From Melanopsichium pennsylvanicum (Eukaryota > Basidiomycota > Ustilaginomycetes > Ustilaginales), in the NCBI GenBank assembly GCA_900208305.1, contig OAPG01000003.1, positions 682,001 through 746,000 on the forward strand: DNA of 64,000 nucleotides, given 5' to 3'. Shown here piece after piece: positions 57,056 through 64,000 of this stretch. The stretch's first letter is position 1, and each line of letters begins with the position of its first letter. The notes below the pieces were generated by a model, which saw nothing but the letters and a program-made list of their open reading frames with translations, ran no database searches and had not been told where the DNA came from. A program made the position numbers and the translations under genes.

Positions 57056-59743
57056 TCTGATCGATGTCTCTTCCATTGTTTTGCCATTCTGTATTCGTTG
57101 GTTTTACAATTTAATTCTGATAGATAATATGCCATGGCTAGTCGTACGACCTTTCACTTGTGACTGGGCATGTGACTTCAAGTTGTTCAGCAACTCATGC
57201 TGTGTCTCCAGGACTGAGATTGGCAATCGAGGTCATTCGGTCAAGTCCGAAAAATCATCGAGAAAAGGTCACACGACTGATGGCATCTTTTTATCAACAT
57301 ACAAGACTGATACCGACAATGCATCAACGTCGATGCTGAACATGTCGGGGAAAGAAAGCTGTCGCGGTGCGGCGTCGTGTGATGGATTGGGATAGATATG
57401 AAGGGCGGGAAGGACGAAGGGTTCTGAATGCGGGGTAACCAGCTGATAAGACTCTTGCTTGTCTTATCTCGTAGCTCTCATAGGCAGGAGGCGGACTTTG
57501 CATTGTAGTCTCACACAAGCCACAATACTAAATTACGGATTTGACCGTGGAGTTGAGATGTGCTAAGACAGCCAGGGACGGCGAGGGATGGAAGACAAGG
57601 TGGCGAAGCAAACAAGCTCGGAGATGGCCGAAACTGCTTCCAATTCGAACTGTGTTCATTGGATATCGAGCTGCTAGGCGACTGCTATACAACGCGAAAC
57701 GGTACGAGCGATGCATTTAATCGCATTTTGTTATCTCGTAAGACGCAATGAGGATGTCAATAGATAAGAATGTTGTAGGGCTGCATTCTCGTTGGATGGG
57801 GTATGACTGTTGACGACGTTGTCCTTGCCTCTGAACTCAGCCCGGCCGATAAATTCCCTTCCGGTCCTTGGCGTTGGGCTCTGGCTTTTCGGACTGACAT
57901 GAGCAATTTGATTTTCTCTTTCTTCTGTCTCACTTTTTTTTTTCGGGGCTGACACATCAACGGACGCAACTTTTTATTTTTATTTTTCAAAGACCGCCCT
58001 CATCTACAGTACAACGTTCTGTTTGGTTGTCCCACATGGAGCGTTGAAAGATCCGGTTGGTGAAAGCCAAGCAGTTTGATTTGATAGATAGCAAGGTTTT
58101 CAGACCTCAAGACTCTTGCTCACCATTGGTTGAAGCGTGAGATATTTTGAACTTGGCTTGTTGAAGCCGTTCTGCCCGACGTCTTCATGGGTTCTACTTG
58201 TTCCCAAGATCCCTGCTGAACCAAGGACATCATCCTTCTTCAGCCGGATGATGCATGGGATCTCGTATGCACAAGTCTGTTTGAATCGCGCTGGCCCTCG
58301 ACTGGAGCGAGCCGTTCGAGGGGGTAAAACGAACAGGTAGAAAAAGGGTTCGCTTATCTCGAGAAATGAGTATAGTGCAGTCGCGCCGATGCACTTGCCA
58401 TGCGTAAGCTACTGTATATGAAAGGGGGAAAGAAAGAACAAAAAAAGGATTACGGGTTTCGAATGCCTGCAAACCTGGCGGAACCCCTGTAGGAGCATGC
58501 AAAGAGTAGAGACAGGATTTGAATACAACGTCTTCGCTTGGAGCCCAGCGATAGTCCACATGCATCTGTGCGAACTACCCAAGGGATAGCCGAGGTGCAA
58601 GAGAATGAAGAATACGGTTTTGGCTTTTCTGCCAGCATCATCGCTGGGATACATTCAATCCCGGTCATACTGTACATATTGCGACCTCAAGAGCTTGATT
58701 GAAAAGGAAGACACGGAGCTCTTTGATTGCCCAACACCTCGAACCGAACGAAAGGTCAATTTTTTTATTGTTTAGTTCAAAAGTTTAAGAATTGAGACAC
58801 TCTGCAGAGAGTAAGTACTTTTTCGTTCGAAAGCCGAATTTCGCCACAAGAAGCCAATTTTTTTTTCTTGACCCGTGTTTGTACGCTCCAAACAGTGCAC
58901 AAGATGAGGTTCCGTCTGTGCGAGCCATACACAAGGATTTCTCTATGAAAATCTTTTATATTTCTTTTATATGTGGCTTTTGCAAAGATCACGACAAGCA
59001 GAAAGAGCGAGGGCAGGACACAAGACAAGGTGGCGGATCCCGTCGGTCTTTCATTCTTCTTTTCATCATTAACATTTAATTTTACCTGTCAAGCGAGCAG
59101 TTGCCAAAACGCAAATGGTGGGTGGGAAAAAAGCAATCTAGAATACAGAGTCGATTCTAATCTCTGCTGCTTCCGCAATCACCCTCATGCTGTTTGATGA
59201 TAACCTTGTCAGTGGCGTGGGCAAACCCCGGTCGCGGCACACAGAGATTAGCTCTGAAGGTCCCATGCAACACGAGCCAGTCGTTGTTTGCTCTTTGCCC
59301 AACCTTCCCTATGCCCCTTCTTCTGCAGAGACGAGATTCTTTTGAGCTCCTTAGGTCCACTGTCAGCCGAGTCAACCAACCACAACGTGATGGCTCCTCA
59401 CCTAGACGTTAACTGATATCTTCCTGCTTTTGCTCCAGAATGAACGAATGAGACACCTCCCCCTTCCTACATCGCCACCTTTCTACTCGACCCTATCTAC
59501 ACCTTCTTAACCTACCCCTCCTTCTTCCAAACTTGGTTGATTCTCTCCGTCATCCCCCACTCTCTCCTCACCTTCTTTCGGCCCCTTTCTATCGGCAACT
59601 CGAGTCTTCATTGACATCGAGCACCGGCCTCGTTCTCCTTCAACGCACGTAGTTGAGTCGACTGTATCTAGACCTCAGAACACAAGTTTCTTCAACAAAA
59701 CCCCCTTCTCACATACCAGGCGGTTGCAACATCATCACTCAGA
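57056..59743. other. 2.7 kb stretch without a supported gene
   Basis: This is the longest gene-free part of the window. It has T-rich tracts near 57930-57990 and 58860, no long reading frame, and no tRNA or 5S pattern that I could find. The last 300 bases (about 59450-59740) are strongly CT-rich, as expected for the promoter and leader of the highly expressed-looking AzgA gene. The rest may be decayed DNA linked to the ABC relic. Confidence 0.45.
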
Positions 59744-61654
59744 ATGGGTGCGGCCGAATTCGTCAACAGCCTCAACAGGGCTGTCGCCACGTCTCCTGTG
59801 GGATATTATTTCCGTCTCGATGGCTCTGGACACCCTCTCTCGCGACCAGGATCGCGTTTCTTGACCGAGATTCGTGCCGGTCTCGTCACTTTTGCTGCTA
59901 TGGCCTACATTCTTTCCGTCAACGCAAGCATCTTGAGCGGATCAGGTGGACCATGTGAGTGTCCTCACACCACTGATGATCCAGTCTGCGCCAACAACGC
60001 CGACTACCAGCAGTGCACCGCTGTTCTCAACCGTGACTACGTCTTCTCCACCGCCATCGCCGCCTGTGTTGGTACCCTCTTGATGGCTCTCTTTGCCAAC
60101 ATGCCGCTCGGTCTCGCTCCTGGTCTCGGTGTCAACGCCTACTTTGCCTTCACCATTGTTGGCACTGCTGGTACCGGTATCATTCCTTACAGTCAAGCTC
60201 TGTCCGCGGTCTGGTTGGAAGGCTGGATCTTCTTCCTCCTCTCCCTCTTCGGTATTCGTCAATGGCTCGCTCGTCTCCTACCTCACTCTATCAAACTCTC
60301 TACTGGTGCCGGTATTGGTATTTTCCTTGCCTTCATCGGTCTCGGCCCCAGCGGTCTCGGCGTCATTGGTGGCAACGCTTCGGACCTCATCGGTCTCGCC
60401 GGTTGCCCTGCAGAGTACGAAGATCCTACCACTGGTTTCTGCTTGAGCCACAAGCTCCAGGCTCCCACCGTCTGGCTCGGTGTCATGCTCGGCGGTATCT
60501 TCACCGCGCTCATGCTTCTTTACCGGGTTAAGGGCGCTTTCCTTATCGGCATCGTTCTCGTTTCCATTGTATCGTGGCCAAGGAACACAAGGGTCACCCT
60601 TTTCCCTCACACTTCTGCTGGAGACGATGCTTTCAACTACTTCAAGCAGGTCGCCAATTGGAACGGCTTGGGTATGCTCGGTCCTAAAAACATTGACTGG
60701 AACGGATACGGCAATGGAAAGGTCTGGTACGCTCTCATCTCTTTTCTTTACATTGATCTGCTCGACACCACTGGTACCTTGTACGCCATGGCCAGCCATG
60801 CTGGCTTGATGGATGCTCGAACGGGTGACTTCGAAGGCTCTTCGGCTGCTTACCTCTCCGATGCTGTTGCTATTTCCATCAGCTCGCTCGTCGGTTGCTC
60901 GCCCAACACCGCCTTTGTCGAGTCTGCTTCGGGTATCGCTGAAGGTGGTCGCACTGGCATCACTGGTATTGTCATCAGTTTCATGTTCTTCCTCTCGCTC
61001 TTCTTTGCTCCCATCTTTGCCTCGTTCCCCAGTTGGGCCACTGGTTCTACTTTGGTCATTGTCGGATCCATGATGGCCTCCAACACCGCCCAGGTCAACT
61101 GGTCGTACGTCGGTGACGCCATTCCCGCTTTCGTCACCATTGTCGGTATTCCTCTCTTCTACAACATCGCTTACGGTCTCATTGCCGGTATCTGCTCCTA
61201 CATCGCCCTCAACGCCATTCCTTGGGCCATCTCTAAGGCCACTCGTGGCAAGATTGTCCCCGATGGTTGGGATACCATGAAGGAGCCTTGGGGTGCCCGT
61301 ATGGTTTCGGCCAACGATGACAGCACTGGTATCTGGGCCATCTTGCCTCCTTGGATGAGGAAGCTCATGTCGGGCAACTTAAAGTTCTGGCAGATGACTG
61401 AGGATGAAATCGAGTTCTACCTCGAGGGTAGGAGAGAAACTCAGAGGTTGGCTCAGGAGAGACAGGAGCAGTTGGAGACCGAGAGGAACGCCATGTACCA
61501 CGAGGATGACGTTGAGGCAAGGGCGTCGAGCGATGGACATGACGAGAAGCACTCTGCTGATGGCAGCCCCGCTTTCTCGCCAGTCGAAGTTCCGGCTCAC
61601 CTACCCAGCAACGCTGAGCCCGAGGTCACCCATGTTACCGGCTCCGCCCGTTGA
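59744..61654 (+). CDS. AzgA-type purine (adenine/guanine/hypoxanthine) permease
   Basis: Single exon of 636 residues from the ATG at 59744. The start FRLDGSGHPLSRPGSRFLTE, then EIRAGLVTFAAMAYILSVNA, is the AzgA N-terminal signature. Twelve or more membrane helices include ALFANMPLGLAPGLGVNAYF, STGAGIGIFLAFIGLGPSGL, a DLLDTTGTLYAMA helix and VGCSPNTAFVESASGIAEGG; these are the substrate-site segments of the NAT/AzgA families. It is a proton-coupled importer of adenine, guanine and hypoxanthine at the plasma membrane. An extra cysteine-containing loop (PCECPHTTDDPVC, then QQCTAV) lies between helices one and two. The C-terminal tail is acidic and long. Codons are strongly biased towards C-ending forms, unlike many neighbours, which suggests high expression. 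Confidence 0.95.
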   Translation: MGAAEFVNSLNRAVATSPVGYYFRLDGSGHPLSRPGSRFLTEIRAGLVTFAAMAYILSVNASILSGSGGPCECPHTTDDPVCANNADYQQCTAVLNRDYVFSTAIAACVGTLLMALFANMPLGLAPGLGVNAYFAFTIVGTAGTGIIPYSQALSAVWLEGWIFFLLSLFGIRQWLARLLPHSIKLSTGAGIGIFLAFIGLGPSGLGVIGGNASDLIGLAGCPAEYEDPTTGFCLSHKLQAPTVWLGVMLGGIFTALMLLYRVKGAFLIGIVLVSIVSWPRNTRVTLFPHTSAGDDAFNYFKQVANWNGLGMLGPKNIDWNGYGNGKVWYALISFLYIDLLDTTGTLYAMASHAGLMDARTGDFEGSSAAYLSDAVAISISSLVGCSPNTAFVESASGIAEGGRTGITGIVISFMFFLSLFFAPIFASFPSWATGSTLVIVGSMMASNTAQVNWSYVGDAIPAFVTIVGIPLFYNIAYGLIAGICSYIALNAIPWAISKATRGKIVPDGWDTMKEPWGARMVSANDDSTGIWAILPPWMRKLMSGNLKFWQMTEDEIEFYLEGRRETQRLAQERQEQLETERNAMYHEDDVEARASSDGHDEKHSADGSPAFSPVEVPAHLPSNAEPEVTHVTGSAR

Positions 61655-61894
61655 AACCTCGTTTAAAGATGAAATGCGTTGTCTTTTCTTCTTGCTAGGG
61701 TCTTCTTTTTGTATTCTTGATCTCATACACTTTCCGTTGTGCACAGACGCAGTCATGCCTGCTCGATCTTGTTATCAATACCACTTTCGTTTCGGTTTGA
61801 ATCCACGCTGTTGCGTATGCTCGGTTTGGGATGTTGGTCAGTTCTATGACAGAAGTCTAGTTTGTTCATCTACAGTAAGTTAAGCTAGGGTGAG

Positions 61895-63931
61895 TTACGC
61901 AGCTACGCCAAGCTTTGAAAGCACAGCATCAGCACGCTCCATGGCCTTCTTGGTCTCATTCTCCTCCTCGTGGCTTTGGTTGTCTTCTGCGCTGTCCAGA
62001 TCCACCGCCAATGCCTTTTTGATCTCATCCAGAGCGCTGCACCATCTCACATTAGCCGTATCGGTGATATATCCACCTCCTGGACCGGGAACCATTTTCT
62101 TCTGCTTCTTGACCGTTGCCACTTTGATCATCTCTCCCTGCGTGTTTGCTGACTGTGCTGCAGATTGGAAAGCCTCAGCCAAACCCCATCGCTTCAATGT
62201 GGATTCGCCAATGGTGTCTTGCTTAACCGACTTGCTCTTCCTCAAGCTTCCCTGTGCTGCGATACCGGGAGTCAAGGTGGACGCCTTGATGGTATTCTTA
62301 ACGCTAGTTCGACGAGAAGCTTTGCCTTTGGCCACAAAGGCGGCAAACTCACGCGAGTCTTCCACTGTGCCGCAATTCGAACAAGTGTGTGAACGTGTTG
62401 CCGCATGACCGAGTTCTCGTTCAACATATTCTTTCTCTTCTTCCTGTTCCGTTTGCGAGGGTTGATGCTGAATGCGGCGCTGTTGACGCTGAATGTGGAG
62501 CTTTTCGAAATCAAGTGCTGGGATGACTTCCAGAATGGGCTTCTGACGAGACTCATTCGAGGCGCTACTTGGCGAGTGTTTGAGACTCGCAGCGTTCGGG
62601 AAGAAGATGCGTGGAAATCCGTTGAAAGTAGCTTGCTTCTTGAGCGGGCTCACAGAGAAACTTTTTGTACTTCGTAACCCACCAGCATAGGTGCCATTCG
62701 GACTGGTCGGTCTTGAACTGATCCTCGGTGGCGTACTGGGGCATGCGAAAGATCGTAAAGAAGCAATCGACACTGGTCTCGACAGATTGGTCACGTACTG
62801 AAAAGGAATAATTCGCCCAGTACCTGAAATCGATTCTTGAGCTATAGGTTCCCAAAAGTTGTTCCGGGGAAGGTCGGGCACGGTATCTTGGCCATCCTCC
62901 CTGCTCTCACTACGCATTTTGGCAGTGTGATGATCTTTGATTGGGGATGGTGGCTGCAGCTTGGGCGTGTAGGTTGAGGGACCAGGTTGAAAGCGGAAAG
63001 ACGCGTCAGATCCTTCCAACGTTGCAGCTACTGCACGCATGCTTTCCAACTCTGGCATGGAGATAACATGGGTTTTTCCCTTTGGTGTAGCGTTATCAGA
63101 CATATCATCAGGCGTGGTAGATGGAGCAACCTGGATGTCTTTCAGACTGAGATATTCGTCCTCACTGATATCCGGCACAACTTGCTGATGCACTCCGATC
63201 TGGTGTCTTCCCCTAGCCTTGCGAATACTTGCCATATCGCCGGTGCTCTTTACGACAAGGTCGGAAGATGAGCTCGAGGACTCAGGAAGATCGGCAAAGT
63301 CGGCAGAGCTAACGGGTGGTGCCCTGGCGATGAGCTTGGCACTAGCACTAGAACCGCTGCGCTTGAGCGAGAGGGAACGCCTGAAACCGCGCCCCGTCTT
63401 GCTTGTAACGCTGAAACTTCGGATGGGTCCTGGTGTGTTGGGCCTGGTGGAAACGTCTTGAGGAAGCACATCTCGAGCTTCTTCTAGCGCTGTTTCTTGT
63501 TCAATGTTGCTGTTCTCGTTGTTCTGTTCTTCGTCATGGTGGTGAGCTAAAGACTCTGATGCCGGCTCAAAGCCTTCGACCACTTCCTGTGCATATAATG
63601 GTTTGATTGGAAGTTCCGCTTGCTGCGTTAGTAGATTTGTGGTGGTGCCGTTGAGCTCGGCGAGTCTCAGCAACCCTTTCTCTTCGGTGAGAGGAGTGGA
63701 GGTGGCGGTGGAGCTGGAAGAGTGTCCAGATGGCTGCGGCATATGTTGTTCAAGAGGAGGTGGGAATACATTTCGTGCGTTGAGACGATTGATGGCCGCA
63801 TTGTCACCTCGAGCATTACGGGGAAGAGAATCCAGCGCGGATTTGGAGCGACAGCCGAAGAATCCGCCTTTTTTCTTCTTTGGCGGTGGGGTCGACGCTG
63901 GCGCCGATGCAGAAGCAAGCTTGGAAGGCAT
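61895..63931 (-). CDS. Long, largely disordered protein with conserved-looking C terminus
   Basis: Single exon, 678 residues from the ATG at 63931 (the frame continues upstream only to a TTG). Most of it is Ser/Pro/Thr-rich with basic clusters (PPPKKKKGGFFGCRSKS near the N terminus, GRGFRRSLSLKRSGSSASAK near residue 185). The last 180 residues look folded or conserved: RSHTCSNCGTVEDSREFAAF with a CxxC pair, STLKRWGLAEAFQSAAQSA, then GPGGGYITDTANVRWCSAL and a helical end (LDEIKKALAVDL). The CxxC with little else might bind zinc only with a partner. I do not recognise the family; many S/T-P and RxxS sites suggest a phosphorylated regulatory or scaffold protein. Confidence 0.7.
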   Translation of the reverse strand: MPSKLASASAPASTPPPKKKKGGFFGCRSKSALDSLPRNARGDNAAINRLNARNVFPPPLEQHMPQPSGHSSSSTATSTPLTEEKGLLRLAELNGTTTNLLTQQAELPIKPLYAQEVVEGFEPASESLAHHHDEEQNNENSNIEQETALEEARDVLPQDVSTRPNTPGPIRSFSVTSKTGRGFRRSLSLKRSGSSASAKLIARAPPVSSADFADLPESSSSSSDLVVKSTGDMASIRKARGRHQIGVHQQVVPDISEDEYLSLKDIQVAPSTTPDDMSDNATPKGKTHVISMPELESMRAVAATLEGSDASFRFQPGPSTYTPKLQPPSPIKDHHTAKMRSESREDGQDTVPDLPRNNFWEPIAQESISGTGRIIPFQYVTNLSRPVSIASLRSFACPSTPPRISSRPTSPNGTYAGGLRSTKSFSVSPLKKQATFNGFPRIFFPNAASLKHSPSSASNESRQKPILEVIPALDFEKLHIQRQQRRIQHQPSQTEQEEEKEYVERELGHAATRSHTCSNCGTVEDSREFAAFVAKGKASRRTSVKNTIKASTLTPGIAAQGSLRKSKSVKQDTIGESTLKRWGLAEAFQSAAQSANTQGEMIKVATVKKQKKMVPGPGGGYITDTANVRWCSALDEIKKALAVDLDSAEDNQSHEEENETKKAMERADAVLSKLGVAA

Positions 63932-64000
63932 CTTGGCTGTCAGGCGAGTTGAACGAGGTGATGAAATGGGTAGCAAGGAGACGAAGAGCTAGTGTATTCT

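Noticed and set aside
57056..59743. Small frames of 60-110 codons in the gene-free stretch
   Set aside because: None shows a recognisable domain, signal peptide or plausible splice pattern.
1..64000. CRISPR arrays, operons, prophage and bacterial insertion sequences
   Set aside because: Introns, tRNA introns, dispersed 5S and fungal families show a eukaryotic nuclear segment; no regular spaced repeats of CRISPR type were found.

Overview
The window is a nuclear segment of a fungus, most likely a smut-type basidiomycete (Ustilaginomycotina). Three things support this: compact genes on both strands that are either intronless or carry a few introns of roughly 45-150 bases with GT-AG ends; a dispersed 5S rRNA gene and intron-containing tRNA genes between protein genes; and fungal families such as a peroxisomal ATP carrier, Lcl3-type nuclease, AzgA purine permease, an LSm-FDF decapping factor and secreted Kex2-type repeat proteins. 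The lineage is an inference from gene content and style, not from a database match. Starts were moved to the first plausible ATG wherever the open frame began at TTG or GTG, and exons were joined by hand from splice sites and family motifs.

Layout. 1-12.6 kb: partial homocysteine S-methyltransferase, a paraoxonase-like propeller protein, an unknown membrane protein, a three-exon glutathione peroxidase, nucleoside hydrolase, peroxisomal carrier, 5-hydroxyisourate hydrolase and a four-exon membrane protein. 13-18.5 kb: a gene-poor stretch with two secreted glycine-rich proteins whose signal peptides both begin MTRISSAL. One of these has three about 75-residue repeats, each ending in a Lys-Arg site. 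An initiator tRNA-Met with an intron follows. 18.8-33.7 kb: MPDU1-like PQ-loop protein, Lcl3-like nuclease, Gfo/Idh/MocA oxidoreductase, 5S rRNA, secreted GH92 mannosidase, DUF1275 protein, secreted aldose 1-epimerase, CoA-binding-fold protein, FAH-family hydrolase and a DUF2470 membrane protein. 34-45.8 kb: GH85 ENGase, a possible NDUFAF4-like protein, DcpS, a LINE ORF1 remnant, type I Hsp40, a Nudix hydrolase and an LSm-FDF protein carrying an HExxH domain. 46-64 kb: LAT amino-acid permease, nuclear LRR protein, tRNA-Leu(CAG), DUF2237 protein, CMC2, a tetraspan protein, a decayed ABC-C transporter, a 2.7 kb gene-free stretch, an AzgA permease and a long disordered protein.

Functional threads. 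Purine metabolism is touched three times (nucleoside hydrolase, HIU hydrolase, AzgA). N-glycan metabolism is touched by MPDU1, GH92 and GH85, and mRNA decapping by DcpS and the Edc3-like protein 4.3 kb apart. The most unusual items are the intron in the initiator tRNA, the Kex2-type repeat protein, the LSm-FDF-HExxH fusion and the nine-base first coding exon of CMC2.
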